Below, in pieces: positions 19,930 to 31,769 of a stretch of DNA of 64,000 bases. A model generated the notes under the pieces. It saw only the letters and a program-made list of their open reading frames with translations, was not told the origin of the DNA and searched no databases. Source of the stretch: Hermatobates lingyangjiaoensis (lineage: Eukaryota > Arthropoda > Insecta > Hemiptera > Hermatobatidae); NCBI GenBank assembly GCA_026182355.1, contig JAPFBL010000530.1, positions 1-64,000 on the forward strand, written 5' to 3'. Position 1 is the first letter of the stretch; each line of letters opens with the position of its first letter. Both the position numbers and the translations under genes were made by a program.

Positions 19930-20885
19930 ATAATATATAATATAATATCTATATAATATAATGTTTCTAATATAAATTTTATATATTCATCAATAATTGT
20001 AATTAGCATTTCATTTTGTCAAATTCTATTGTAAACAAAATCAATGTAAAGTTGTAAAAAAGTATATACTATCTTGAAAGTATGCACTACACTTACAATG
20101 TAACAACACTATAAAACAATATAACAAGTTATGTATAAGTATAGTTATCTTGAACAAATTCGATGTCGATATTTTGACGGAATTACATGTTTCGAGGTCC
20201 CCAAAGACGTTTTATTTATTTTTTTAAATGTAATATCTATAATAGATAAATATATAAATGTCATCAACGATTGTTTTCCTTTTACAGATTGACCATTAGG
20301 GTATAAAGCTTAAAAACATGTTCTCAACTAGCAATAAACTAATTTTACGGACTCTGATTTCTTTGGTATGTATACTAAACAAAAAGGCGGCAAAAATAGA
20401 TAACAAATATTAAGTTTGATCCAAATTGATTAATATGATATATAAAAATTAAAAAAGTTATCATGTAGTAAATATGCTCGAAATAATTTGAACTACAGCC
20501 CTTATGATAAGAAAAAAGTAAATTGTTTGAATTTATGTAATGAAGGGTACTCAAAAAGAGGTCTACGAGAGGTCTACTCGTATATCGACCTCTAGGGGTC
20601 GATTGGGCCAAATGGGTTGATGAATATAGTCGATAAGTTCATAATGGCGACAGAGAGGTGAATAAATATTAAGTTGAGTTTATAAAACACATATACACAA
20701 AAGGGTTAAAAAAGCAAACAAGTTTTGAAAGGTTGTTGATAAGTAGTAGGCAGATGGTCGAAGCTGGTTTTTGGCTTGGAAAAGCAATTCTAAGAAAACA
20801 GAAAAACAGACAACAGGTCAAAACAGAATACACAAATTGGAAAAAAAGACGTGATTTGAGTCTAAAACTCTCTGAATTTGAACCC
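19930..20885. other. AT-rich spacer
   Basis: No gene or element recognised; opposed open frames near 20669-20918 have no domain I can name. Confidence 0.45.
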
Positions 20886-20892
20886 AATATCA

Positions 20893-22213
20893 GTACTCTT
20901 ATTACTGCTCACCAGTAGTACTCTTATTGCTGCTCACCAGTAGTACTCTTATTCCTGCTCACCAGTAGTAGTCTTATTGCTGCTCTCCAGTAGTACTATT
21001 ATTGCTGCTCAACAGCAGTAATCTTATTGCTGCTCACCAGCAGTACTCTTATTACTGCTCACGAGAATTACTCATCATGCTGCTCACCAACAGTGCTCTT
21101 AATGCTGCTCACCAGCAGTACTATTATTGCTGCTCACCAACAGTGCTATTAATGCTGCTCACCAACAGTGTTATTAATGCTGCTCATCAGCAGTACTATT
21201 ATGCTGCTCATCAACAGTGCTATTAATGCTGCTCATCAGCAGTAATATTATTGCTGCTCACCAACAGTGCTATTAATGCTGCTCATCAGCAGTACTATTA
21301 TTGCTGCTCACCAACAGTGCTATTATTGCTGCTCACCAGTAGTACTATTATTGCTGCTCACCAACAGTGCTCTTAATGCTGCTCATCAGCAGTACTATTA
21401 TTGCTGCTCACCAACAGTGCTATTAATGCTGCTCATCAGCAGTACTATTATTGCTGCTCACCAGCAGTACTATTATTGCTGCTCACCAACAGTGCTATTA
21501 ATGCTGCTCATCAGCAGTACTATTATTGCTGCTCGCCAACAGTACTCATATTGCTGCTGACCATCAGTACTCATATTGCTTTTCATCAGCAGTACTCTTA
21601 TTGCTACTCACCAGCAGTACTCTTATTGCTGCTCGCCAGTAGTACTCTTATTGCTGCTCACCAGTAGTACTATTATTGCTGCTCACCAGTAGTACTCTTA
21701 TTGCTTATCATCAGCAGTACTCTTCTTGCTACTCACCAGCAGTACTCTTATTACTGCTCACCAGCAGTACTCTTAATGCTGCTCACCAGCAGTACCTTTA
21801 ATGCCGGTCTCCATTAGTACTCTTATTGATGCTCATCAGAAGGACTCTTAGTGCTACTCACCAGCAGTACTCTTAATGCTGCTCACCAGCAGTTCCTTTA
21901 ATGCTGCTCACCAGCAGTACTCTTAATGCTGCTCACCAGCAGTTCCTTTAATGCTGTTCGCCAACAGTACTCATATTGCTGCTTACCAGTAGTACTCGTT
22001 TTGCTGCTCACCAGTAGTACTCATATTGCTGCTCATCAGCAGGACTCTTATTGCTACTCACTAGCAGTACTCTTATTGCTGCTCACCAGTAGTACTCGTT
22101 TTGCTGCTCACCAGTAGTACTCTTAATGCTGCTCACCAGCAGACTTTTAATGCTGCTGACCAGCAGTACTTTTATTGCTGCTCACCAGCAGTACTCTTAT
22201 TGCTGCTCACCAA
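20893..22213 (+). repeat. 25-bp minisatellite, about 52 copies
   Basis: Unit TAGTACTCTTATTGCTGCTCACCAG. Three units make 75 bp, so open frames of the AAHQQYYYCCSP type run through it; these are not genes. CTGCT-CACC-AGCAG inside each AGCAG-type unit can form a hairpin. Confidence 0.95.
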
Positions 22214-22436
22214 AGACTTTCTTCTCATTAATACCATCCATTTTAGTATAATAGGTATCTTAGTATATTTTATGTTAATCTGTAGCAGTAAACTTAAGAT
22301 GAAGACATTTTTATCAAAATGATTTTTGCTCGAGTTTAAAAAGTATTTCCTGTATTTAAGTCATATATAATTTAACAATCCCAGAAACTGCCATAAATAT
22401 ATTATTTTATCTATTTACCCCAGTATGAGTAAATAC

Positions 22437-23115
22437 TAGGGTTTATACAAAATCCGGCATTTTAGAAAACCAGTTTTCGAATAGTAATTTTTCCAAAAAC
22501 TCGGTTTTCGAATAGTAATATTTTCAAAAAACCGGTTTTGACCGGTTTCAAATTTTGATAAAAAAATTTTTTGCTTGAATATTCTGTAATTCGAACAAAA
22601 AATATTGAACAGAAAATTTAGAGTGATTAAAAGCAGTTTTTGACTGAAATTATTTACTGTACAATTTTATTGATAGTAAATTTTTTTTATGCAATTTAGT
22701 ACAACAAAAAAATAATAGTTGACCATGATTAAATAACTTTAAAAACAATTATTCGTTGTTTATGCATAATTTTCACATATAAGGATGTAAATATTTTTGT
22801 AATAGTGAAACGAGTTATTCAGCAAAGGGTTCCAATAAATAAAAACAATATATTTTCATATTTATATAATAACCATATTATTAACCATATTATATTTATA
22901 ATAACCATATTATTAAATCGGACCGATATGATTCCAAGAACCAAACCGCTTGTAACAGTGTTTTCATCAATCTGGTACATTTGGCTACATTTGTCATGTT
23001 CAAATTTTTTTCAGTGTTATTCATACATTGAAAACCGATATTTTCTACTAAAAAACCGGTTTTCAAATTTCATAATTTTCTCCAAAAAAACCGGTTTTTA
23101 AAAAGACAAACCCTA
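22437..23115. mobile_element. hAT-like non-autonomous element, 8-bp TSD
   Basis: Termini TAGGGTTT... and ...AAACCCTA, subterminal repeated ACCGGTTTT blocks on both sides, and flanking GTAAATAC (22429-22436) and GTAAATAT (23116-23123). It sits in an outer arm of a family G foldback (CAGTATGAGTAAATA | ACAATTACGGATTGCAC). Confidence 0.82.
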
Positions 23116-23394
23116 GTAAATATTAAACAATTACGGATTGCACAACTAATGATTCCATATCGTACAGTGTTTCAGGAATTTCATTTTATGTGGAAAGAAA
23201 CATTTTTGATTGGATTCCTATTCAAGTCATTTATTTTTTTGACGTTACTAATGGAAAAAAAAATAATTCTAACATAGTGTAATCAGTTATTATGTGGTAT
23301 TTACTCATTGCAGGGTAAAAAGCTAATGAATTGGTCTCCACATATAAAAATTTAATCATTAGTTGTGCAAACCGTAATTGTATGGTATTTACTC

Positions 23395-23575
23395 ATTCTG
23401 AGGTAAAATGGATAAACCAGCAAAACAGTTGTCTTCACTTGACCAACCCGTCAGTACCACATCCTTGGTGTCTTCCTGATGATGAACACAAAGTGTTCGA
23501 AACGCGTTGAATAAAACTTCATTTGTGTGGAGACTTTTGTTGGTTTATCCATTTTACCTCAGAATGAAAATTTTA
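23395..23575. mobile_element. Family G foldback, left ribozyme deleted
   Basis: Outer arms TTCTGAGGTAAAATGGATAAACC and GGTTTATCCATTTTACCTCAGAA pair, but the left arm lacks its motif, leaving one plus-strand copy. A CACTTGACCAACCCGTCAGTACC stretch (23437-23460) is shared with the large element at 35693-36840. Confidence 0.78.
23473..23511 (+). ncRNA. Hammerhead ribozyme-like motif, family G
   Basis: TTC 23473-23475 pairs with GAA 23509-23511. CTGATGA 23476-23482, extra T, helix II GAACAC/GTGTTC (23484-23489/23493-23498) with loop AAA, GAA 23499-23501, ACGCGT 23502-23507, cleavage base T 23508. All elements present. Confidence 0.78.
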
Positions 23576-23582
23576 ATCGTAT

Positions 23583-23623
23583 AAACAACGCGTTTCGAAA
23601 ACATAGTGTTCTTCTTCAGGCAT
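23583..23623 (-). ncRNA. Hammerhead-like motif, family H
   Basis: Minus strand: CTGAAGA (23613-23619), extra A, GAACAC/GTTTTC helix II, GAA 23594-23596, ACGCGT 23588-23593, T. Helix I is weak (GC then mismatch). Confidence 0.62.
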
Positions 23624-23696
23624 TAACTAAAAATTAACTACTATTATTACTTTGTACTATAGATAACTCTTTGATGACATTATATTTTTTAGGTTA

Positions 23697-23740
23697 ATGC
23701 CTGAAGAAGAACACTACGTGTTTTGAAACGCGTTGTTTAT
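23697..23740 (+). ncRNA. Hammerhead-like motif, family H
   Basis: CTGAAGA 23701-23707, A, GAACAC/GTGTTT, GAA 23725-23727, ACGCGT 23728-23733, T. One extra T precedes GAA. Confidence 0.62.
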
Positions 23741-23790
23741 ACGATTAAATTTTTATATGTGGAGACCATTTCATTAGCTTTTTACCTACA

Positions 23791-24360
23791 AGAAGAAAAA
23801 GATATAAATTGTTTTTATCAATGCAAAAATATATGTTGCTTTCAATAATTGTTGAACAGTATGAAGCACGAAGTATAAATGTTGATACTGTAAGATAACT
23901 GTCTTGAGGTATAAAAAAAAAAATATGTTCAAATCCACTGTTTCATATTGATGGGGATTTTCTTTGCCACCTATTAAAATGCGTAAGGCTTTAGTGACCT
24001 CTATCCTTTAGATTAAAATATTCATGAGAATGGTCTTAGTGGAAAAGAAATATTTTAACAATGTCTACAAGAATGAATTTTTCTGTTTCATTAGTGGCAG
24101 AAGGTTTACTGTAAACCATCAAGAAACAAAGAAATAATACTTCTATTATTCTGGTTAAAAGAAAATATTATAATAATATAAACTTTTGATTTTCGTAAAT
24201 TTTTTTTGTTTTATATAAGTTATTTTGTTCGTGAGAAATGATAAATGAGTTTATATACAAATAACATATGTAGCAAGTTCCGTTATATGTAAAATGGAAT
24301 ATTAAAAGTATATGAATATTCATCATGCAGTTTGTTTCTTGACCACACTATATTCACAGG
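23791..24360. other. AT-rich spacer
   Basis: Nothing recognised. Confidence 0.45.
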
Positions 24361-24364
24361 TTTT

Positions 24365-24615
24365 GGTCTGGATATTAAAAAAAACGCTTCTTCTCCAATG
24401 TTTCGACATATATTTACAAAACCATAAAACCAAACTGGAATACGTAAATCCATAGTTTTATCTTTTTTGTTACATATTAGCAAATAATAGACCTAATGTA
24501 GTCGTAATATTTGTGCTTAATATATTAATGTTTTAGCCCTGAGGAGGACATAAATATATGTCGAAACGTTGGCAAAGAAGCTTTTTTTAATATCCAGGCC
24601 AAAACCCTCAAAAAA
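24365..24615. mobile_element. Family D-prime foldback
   Basis: Arms TTTTGGTCTGGATATTAAAAA (24360-24381) and TTTTTAATATCCAGGCCAAAA pair. The left motif keeps only its GAAACATTGG half; the right one is complete. Confidence 0.75.
24536..24573 (+). ncRNA. Hammerhead ribozyme-like motif, family D-prime
   Basis: GCC 24536-24538 pairs with GGC 24571-24573. CTGAGGA 24539-24545, extra G, helix II GACATA/TATGTC (24547-24552/24557-24562), GAA 24563-24565, palindrome ACGT 24566-24569, cleavage base T 24570. Intact by every criterion. Confidence 0.8.
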
Positions 24616-25007
24616 ATCTCAAAACTTGTGTATATAAATATTTCCAAATTGGATTCATCTGAATTGAGATCAAAAGAATTTTCTTAAAAAGTAGCTAAAG
24701 AACAAAAAAATTTTATAATTTTCCTACAAAATGTATATAATATTCAAAATTATAATTAATTCAAGTATAATATAAAAGCCATATACATTATTATATGAAT
24801 TATGCATTATAAGAGTTGTTCTTGATGTTGGATAGCGTTCGTTAGATAGAAAACAATGGATAGGTTTGTTATATTCAAAACTGATTCTTTTACAATTTAT
24901 TTCAGCGTAATTTATAAAATTTTAATAAAGAAATAGTTTGTTATTGTATTAAAAAGATTTTTGTATTCTGACATCACGTTGTAAACGTAATAGACATATT
25001 TATTTTG

Positions 25008-25230
25008 ATGTAAAATGGATAAACAAACAAAAGTCTCCACACAAATGAAGTTTTATTCAACAACAACAACAACGTTTCGAACACTTTGTGTTCATCATCA
25101 GGAATACACCAGGGGATGAACACAAAGTGTTCGAAACACGTTCTGTTTGTTAAATAAAACTTCATTTGTGTGGAGACTTTTGTTTGTTTATCCATTTTAC
25201 CTCAGAATGAGTAAATACCACACAATTACA
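25008..25230. mobile_element. Family G foldback
   Basis: Arms GTAAAATGGATAAACAAACAAAAGTC and its complement; an expanded CAACAACAAC tract precedes the left motif. The right copy (25113-25145) has GGGGATGA instead of CCTGATGA. Confidence 0.78.
25068..25104 (-). ncRNA. Hammerhead-like motif, family G, short stem III
   Basis: Minus strand: TTC, CTGATGA (25095-25101), T, GAACAC/GTGTTC, GAA, ACGT (two bases shorter than ACGCGT but still a palindrome), then T. Confidence 0.68.
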
Positions 25231-26035
25231 GATTGCGTATTATTTATTTTGTTACAATTTTTATTTAACTAAAAACAAATATTTGTTTGATAATTTACAC
25301 GGGAATTATTATGTTTTTTTAAGTACCTGTGGGAGGGTGGGGGGTTTACAAGCAAACAAAGATTGAGAAACCCTGTACTAGAGGAATGGACATTCAAAAG
25401 ATTTCATTTAAGATGACCTCGGAATCCGTATAAGATTTAATAATAGAATATTATGAAAGATAGAAAAAACTTTTATATAAAATGACAAGCATATGAAGAG
25501 GTGAAGTACCCGTCCAGATACAGTGTGGAGAGGCAATTGTACGATGAGAATCTTACATCTGTTGCCTTATATCATTTTCCTAGAAAGGTCTATTCTAACA
25601 TACATATTTTCCAAATATCAATTCTTTTTGTTATATTATTATAAAGTTTACCTTCTCTAAGCTAGCGATTCAATTTGGAAATAGCAACAAAACTTAATGT
25701 TATTTAAGTTTCTCTTAAGATCAATTACTTGAATAAATCATTATAATTTAATTTTATAAGAGACTGTTATAAGGTACGTATTGTTTAAATATTATTTCTA
25801 GCCTCTATATAGAGTTTAAAAAAGGAAGAGAGTGTGTACTCTCCTAATGGTAGGGGTGGAATCTCCTAAGTGGTTAAACCTTAAAGAATTTTCTCAAAAT
25901 GTTATAAATCACGAATAAACTATAAGAAGTATTTAATATACCAATTAATAATATGTAAAATAACAGTTAGTTGTTGATATAACAACGGTGCTTTATTTTA
26001 CTATAGCTAAAAACCACTAGTAACTAGGAGTATAT
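25231..26035. other. AT-rich spacer
   Basis: No feature recognised. Confidence 0.45.
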
Positions 26036-26040
26036 CATTT

Positions 26041-26050
26041 ATACTCTCTC

Positions 26051-26104
<54 letters not shown>

Positions 26105-26241
26105 TCTCTGTCTGTTTGTCTTTCTCACTCTCTCTCTGTGTCTCTGCGTCTGTGTATCTTTCTCTCTCTCACAGTCTCTCTCTCTCTCTTTCTGTTTCTT
26201 TCTTCTCTCTCTCTATGTTTCTCTCTCTCTGTCTGTTTCTT

Positions 26242-26275
<34 letters not shown>
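26041..26275 (+). repeat. (CT)n microsatellite
   Basis: Imperfect CT/CTGT run; open frames in it are artefacts. Confidence 0.95.
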
Positions 26276-26276
<1 letters not shown>

Positions 26277-26312
26277 CACGCATCAAAATCTTCAATGCTA
26301 CACAACAATCTC

Positions 26313-26560
26313 CATCATGCTATGCAAATACAGCTTAAATATATAATAACTAACAACAACAAAATAACTATAATGATAACAGAGTAATTGTCACTAGAGT
26401 ATACAGATAATACAGGCTATTATAATTCAACTCAGTAAACCAAAACTTCCACTATGTTATGCAAATATAGCCCAAATATACAACAACTTAACAACAACAA
26501 AATAACCACAATGACAACAGAGCAATTGCCATCAGAGCACACAGATAATACACTTGATAT
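26313..26560 (+). repeat. Tandem direct duplication, ~136-bp unit
   Basis: CCATCATGCTATGCAAATACAG... at 26313 and CCACTATGTTATGCAAATATAG... at 26449 share AACAACAACAAAATAAC and ACACAGATAATAC blocks. Confidence 0.8.
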
Positions 26561-26717
26561 TGTGTAGTGTGACCGTTGAATATCCATAGATAATAGTTGG
26601 ACTGCCACAAAGATAAGAGCCTATCCGTTATTCAGAAACAAGATAGTGACTTGTCAGATAAGCCTTTAAGCATGAGAGGACTTACCCTTGTCAGAAGTGG
26701 AAAGCCACTAATTCAAA

Positions 26718-26815
26718 GATTCTCAATGGGGATGAAATTCACCCCGAAGGGTGAATTTAGGCTTTAAGGGAGGTGAATTGTGACCACAGTAAGTTTACAG
26801 AGTGAGGGAAGATAG
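26718..26815 (+). repeat. Single 59-bp satellite monomer with TE end
   Basis: TTCTCAATGGGGATGAAATTCACC followed by one GACCACAGTAAGTTTACAGAGTGAGG unit. Shows the monomer as part of a dispersed repeat outside the array. Confidence 0.75.
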
Positions 26816-26824
26816 CTTCTTCCT

Positions 26825-26851
26825 ATATATATATATATATCTTTATATATA

Positions 26852-26895
<44 letters not shown>

Positions 26896-26945
26896 TCCTA
26901 TATATATATATATATATCTTATCATATATATAAAAAAATATATAG
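26825..26945. repeat. (TA)n microsatellite
   Basis: TA runs interrupted by TCTTCCT and TCTTATC. Confidence 0.95.
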
Positions 26946-27254
26946 GTTTTTAATTATAAATTTAAAAAAATACTATTTGGTTGAATTAATATTTTATATA
27001 TTCATCAATAATTTAATTAGCATTCAATTTGTAATATACTTTTATAAATATAATCAATGTAAAGTTGTAAAAGTATATATATATATTACCTTGGAAAGAA
27101 GAGGGGGTGATGGAATGGCATTGTGGGAAATGGCGGGAGGGGTGAATGAATGGGGCTAGGAAGCCTGAGAACCCCCCCCCCCCTTCAATTACTTTAAAAT
27201 GTTTTATATTGTTATCACCACTGAGGTTAGTATGATTTATATTATTAATATGGC

Positions 27255-27365
27255 AAACCATCATACCTCGTACGATGACCTTGTAGTCGTTGGAGCTGTT
27301 TCAAAACGTGAAAGCGCTCCAACGACTTCAAGATCATCTTACGAAGTATGACGGTTTGCCATATT
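27255..27365. mobile_element. Deleted family B2 foldback
   Basis: Arms ATCATACCTCGTACGATGACC and its complement around a centre near 27305. The plus side keeps GAAAGCGCTCCAACGA but the CTGA-type core is deleted on both sides. Confidence 0.68.
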
Positions 27366-27474
27366 AATAATATAAATTAAAATGTTTTATACTGTTATAT
27401 AATCCTAGTAAAGGTTTACAGTCTGTTTCTTTGACGTTACTAATGAAGAAAAAATAATTTTAACGTAGTATTAT

Positions 27475-27612
27475 GTGGTATTTACTCATTATAGGGTAAA
27501 AAGCTAATGAAATGATCTCCACATATAAAAATTTAATCGTATAAACAACGCGTTTCGAACACGTAGTGTTCTTCTTCAAGCATTAACTAAAAAATAACTA
27601 CCATCTATATAG
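27475..27612 (+). mobile_element. Family H element, left arm only
   Basis: Outer module TTATGTGGTATTTACTCATTATAGGG through the motif, then cut at about 27612. Confidence 0.68.
27543..27583 (-). ncRNA. Hammerhead-like motif, family H, U3 variant
   Basis: Minus strand: TTGAAGA, A, GAACAC/GTGTTC with loop TAC, GAA, ACGCGT, T. Only C3 is changed. Confidence 0.55.
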
Positions 27613-28077
27613 ATAGTACTATAGTACTTCAGTCCTTCCCGAAGTGGACTCCCAGGGGTCCAAGAGGAAAACTAGTATTTTAAAGTCCATGGCACGCGAT
27701 TAGTGCTCCATGTTAAGTTTATATGCGTATATCTGAGTAGCATTAGTAAAACTACATCAAAGCATAGCGAGCTGACCGTTAGAATAATCAAACATAAGGT
27801 TCAATATTGTCGTTAGTTTGTTATAAAATGTTTTAAAATGTTCTAATACATTTTTATTTTTGTTACATTTAAAACTGATTCTTTTATCATTTATTTCAGC
27901 ATACTTTAATAAATGATAATAAAGGAATACATATTTTGTTATTGTTTTAAAAAGATTTTTGTATCTCAACATCACGTTGTGAATGTAATGAAATGATTTC
28001 ATTGTTACAGTTTTCAATTTACCTAAAAAAACAAATATTTGTTTGAAAATTTAAACAGGCATTATTAATTATTATGT

Positions 28078-28355
28078 TATAGGGTAAAAAGCTAATGAAA
28101 TGGTCTCCACATATAAAAATTTAATGGTATAAACAACGCGTTTTGAACATGTAGTGTTCTTCCTTAGGCATTAACTAAGGATGAGTGTCTGTGATACAAC
28201 TACAGATTGTGGTATACAGTCTTTGTACCACAGACACTCACTATTAGTTAATGCCTGAGAAAGAACACTAGGTGTTCGAAACGCTTAGTTTATATGATTA
28301 AATTTTTATATGTGGAGACCATTTCATTAGCTTTTTACCCTACAGTGAGTAAATA
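28078..28355. mobile_element. Family H foldback, both motifs decayed
   Basis: Arms from TATAGGGTAAAAAGCTAATG to the complement ending GCTTTTTACCCTACAGTGAG. Left core reads CTAAGGA. The right motif (28254-28287) reads CTGAGAA with stem III ACGCTT. Confidence 0.75.
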
Positions 28356-29290
28356 TCACATAATAACTGATTGTACTATGTTAGAATTATTATATTTTCT
28401 AAGTACTATGGGAGGGTCACAGATGGTAATATAGCTCTCAGGGGGTTCACAATCAAAGATTGAGAACACCTGGATTAAATCAACTATAACCAAATATATG
28501 ACTTCCCTAGTAAATATCTTAATTTAGAAATATCGTATTTTTCCTGTATTTTCAGTTACTTTTAAACTATTTGAAGAAATAATAATGAATGATGATAGAT
28601 AATTAGTCTTCTTATTGTCACATATATACGTCAGCTGATATCAAATCTCACAATCAGTAAAGTAACTCATTTATAGAATTATTAAAAACGACTGGAAAAG
28701 AAGCAATTTTTTTTTTGTGTCATCCACTTGTTCAATTGAAGTCCCATCAATAATACTTTAAATGGAAGATTTTAAAAGAAAAATCCGGATAAACATCAAA
28801 CCTTAAAACATTTAAATTTTATCGAAGAAGACTTTATAAAATGAGAAACAAATTGAGTCAAAAAAAAAAAAAAAATGAACTAATAATGGATTTATATTAA
28901 TTTGGCACAATTTGAGACTTATTCAAGGAATTGGCTGACTGGAGGCTTCCTGGTGGAAATTATCTCAATATTAAAAAAGAGACTTATTTGCCTTTAAGTG
29001 AAGTAGATTATTAGATAAGAGTTTAGGGTGACAAATTGATTTTTATTTTTAGCAAGTGGCAATAGGATAGAGAGGGGGAGGGGATAGAGAGGGAATGTCT
29101 GCAGATAACTTTTCCCCTACGTAAATACCCCCCTCCGTGTAATGACAACACTTTTGGTATTAATAGCTTCCCACTGTGTTGGTTCACTGCACAATCAGTT
29201 TTTATGAAGACCTTTCAAATATTATGACTTTCACTTTTTTTTTTCTTTTTTCACCTGTAACTAAGAACAATGCTACCTACCCACACTGCC
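28356..29290. other. AT-rich spacer
   Basis: A-rich run at 28860-28875; no gene recognised. Confidence 0.45.
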
Positions 29291-29293
29291 TGA

Positions 29294-29297
<4 letters not shown>

Positions 29298-29339
<42 letters not shown>

Positions 29340-29342
29340 TAT
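29298..29342. repeat. (TA)n microsatellite
   Basis: TA run; the two opposed open frames over it have no recognised domain. Confidence 0.95.
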
Positions 29343-30048
29343 CAAAATACGCTATTATAAATAGAATTTCAACCTCCCTTTCAAAACCAAATAGCTTTGT
29401 TATTATCTCAACTTTTGTTTTGTTATCATTCAAACAAACATTTCCAACATGTATCACATTAAATAATAACAAATCAACATTATTTATGTATTTCCTAAGA
29501 AAAAAAAAACATTCTAAGTTAAAGCATAAATTACATTTCTCTTTATAAGCCCGATTTAATATCGCATTACAAAAATTCTTAAACAATAAGATAGTAAGTT
29601 CAAAAATTTTTAACAAACCTTTCAAAAATATACCAACTAATTATTTTTACAATAAACTTGCTTTTTATTCATTAAATGTTTATTATTAAATAATTTACAA
29701 GATTTATTATGAGTTTTTTTAGTATTTTTCTCTGTTAGTTGTAATGGGTAAATAGCAATCTATTTGAATTTTTAGTTCCAGTGCAGTAGTTCTACGAGCT
29801 ACTAACAATTTCATAAATTAGACAGTAAGTTCAGAAATGTTTGTGATAAATCTTTCAAAATAAACTCGTCTACATTTTTATTAGATACTTTAAGAGTTTG
29901 TTCCAAGTGTTTAGTATTCTTGTGTAAATTATGAACTGTAATTAAAACATGCTTTTCAAGTTTTTAGTTGCAGCTCAATAGTTTCGCCCAGCTACTCTAT
30001 GGTATTTATTCAAAATGGGAAAATAAAAGAAACTAGTTTCGAAACTTA

Positions 30049-30494
30049 GTACACTAGTACCTTGAAATACGAGCCTCTTAAGATACGAATTTTTTTGGAA
30101 TATGAGCCCAAAGTCGAGCTGAATTTCGGCTTGAAATCCAAGCTAAATTTCGAATCACCAGTTTGGTTTGCGCAGTTAGTGGAAAGACACTAACTTTTAG
30201 TTCAGAATTTACCCAATAATTTTAAAAAAAAAATTTTCTATTTAATAACTTATTTCTTTAATTTTAGATGTTTAGTTATATGGATGTTTTATATTCAAAT
30301 GTACTCTACTGTACGTTACATGTAATAGTTACGGGAGTTATTATGGGATGGGTGAAGAGCGTTTTAAAAGGTTGGAACGAATTAAATCTATTTGTTTTAT
30401 TTTAAATAGGAAATAATTGTTTGGAATACGAGTTTTTTGGAATCCAAGCTCGGGTCTGAAACGGATTACTCTCGCACCTCAAGGTATCACTGTA
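30049..30494. mobile_element. MITE-like element with ~25-bp TIRs
   Basis: Left end TACACTAGTACCTTGAAATA and right end ACCTCAAGGTATCACTGTA are inverted relatives. Internal GAATACGAG/TTGGAATCCAAGCTCGG phrases are repeated on both sides. Typical of a dispersed DNA-transposon family; no transposase. Confidence 0.7.
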
Positions 30495-30864
30495 TTTCTT
30501 CAGCTTAGAGTTGTTTATGGGAAGGTCTTAATCGTAGCTTTTTCCTCAATGGAGCTCAAAACTTTATTAGAAACAATCAAACAAGTAGTGAATATCAGAG
30601 AAAGCGAAATTAAGTCCTTTAAATTCCTTCAAACTTTTGATAAAAGCTTTTATAGTCAAATTTCTTATGTGCTTTCCTATTTTTCAGCTGATTTTATGGG
30701 ATTTCAGAGAGTGCTTTACAGGGTTTGTTTGTTTGTTTTCCAACGCCCATACTTATAAGACTATCCACATTTTTTTACCGTTCTAAGGGCGGAAAATTGT
30801 GGCTCATTTATCATTTGGTACCCATTTTAGTAATGGGTGAGTCACATTACCTGGTTGATTCAAC

Positions 30865-31085
30865 AGTGGGAGTTCTAAATTTTGCCTAATTGAAGTGTGT
30901 TTAGAATAAGGATTTTTAACGAGTATCTGACATCGTACAGGCTTGGAACCGACAGCTTAACGTCCTCTCACAGGGACGACGTGCTCAAATTTATCACCTC
31001 CTACGTGAGTAAATCCAGGGCCAAGTAGGTATCGAACCTCGGACCAACCACTTCAGAGTATTTTAACCACTGATCGGTGAATTCT
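30865..31085 (-). mobile_element. tRNA-derived SINE, 5' damaged
   Basis: Same family as 15775: ATCTGACATCGTACAGGCTTGG, ACGACGTGCTCAAATTTATC, ATCGAACCTCGG (B box region), AACCACTGA. The telomere-like tail is missing. Confidence 0.78.
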
Positions 31086-31089
31086 ACAG

Positions 31090-31312
31090 ATTCTACATTG
31101 GGAGTCCTAAAGTTTGTCTAACTCAACTTTATTTAGAGTGGATATTTTTAATGAGTACCTAACAGGCCGCAGGCTTGGACCGATAACTTAACGTCCTCTC
31201 CCTCAGATTTATTCACCCCCCGCGTGAATAATTCGAGGACCAGGTGGGCATCGAACCACGGACCTACCATTCCAGAGGCGAGTATGTTAACCATTGAGCT
31301 AACCCGGCCCCT
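31090..31312 (-). mobile_element. tRNA-derived SINE, second tandem copy
   Basis: Directly follows the previous SINE in the same orientation and ends with ACCATTGAGCTAACCCGGCCCC, a good A-box region on the minus strand. Confidence 0.8.
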
Positions 31313-31765
31313 ATTCTTTACAGAGTAGTATATATATATTAATAGTTTATTTTTGGATATTAATGATACTTTTACTCGTCTTTGTGATAGACTACAGTTT
31401 TTATTTTTAGGTCAGTTATTTATAAATAGCAACAGGCACTTTTGTAAACTTATTATTATAGGAATTGATACCATTTTGAAAGAACTGGCTTTGATTTGAC
31501 GAAGGCATTTAGATTACTCTACAGCTTTTGGACCCAATCAATGACTCAATGAGAAAATCAGTCATTGATTTTTTCTTAAAAAAAAAAGGTTAATGAAAAA
31601 AATTCTAGCGTTGAAATGCGTATATAGTATGTATGTATTTAAGGGCAGTTAATTAAACCAAAGTAAATTTACTTCCATGCACCTGAGTAAATATCTTTTT
31701 CTTTTGCTATTTGTAAAAATTATTTATTTTCAATTCATGACTTGTGTAATATATTATAGTGTGGG
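31313..31765. other. AT-rich spacer
   Basis: Nothing recognised. Confidence 0.4.
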
Positions 31766-31769
31766 AATA

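Larger units (their letters stand above)
23574..23790. mobile_element. Family H foldback element
   Basis: Abuts the G element. Arms ATTTTAATCGTATAAACAACG and CGTTGTTTATACGATTAAATT; the right end reaches GGAGACCATTTCATTAGCTTTTTACC. The left outer module is displaced to 23290-23345. Confidence 0.8.

Noticed and set aside
21002..22117. Long frames with AAHQQYYYCCSP repeats
   Set aside because: Three 25-bp satellite units equal 75 bp, so the frame stays open by arithmetic; no start context or domain.
29251..29625. 124-codon minus-strand frame
   Set aside because: Runs through a (TA)n tract; the non-repeat part has no recognised domain.
30417..30758. 113-codon open frame
   Set aside because: Begins inside the MITE end at 30494 and has no recognised domain.
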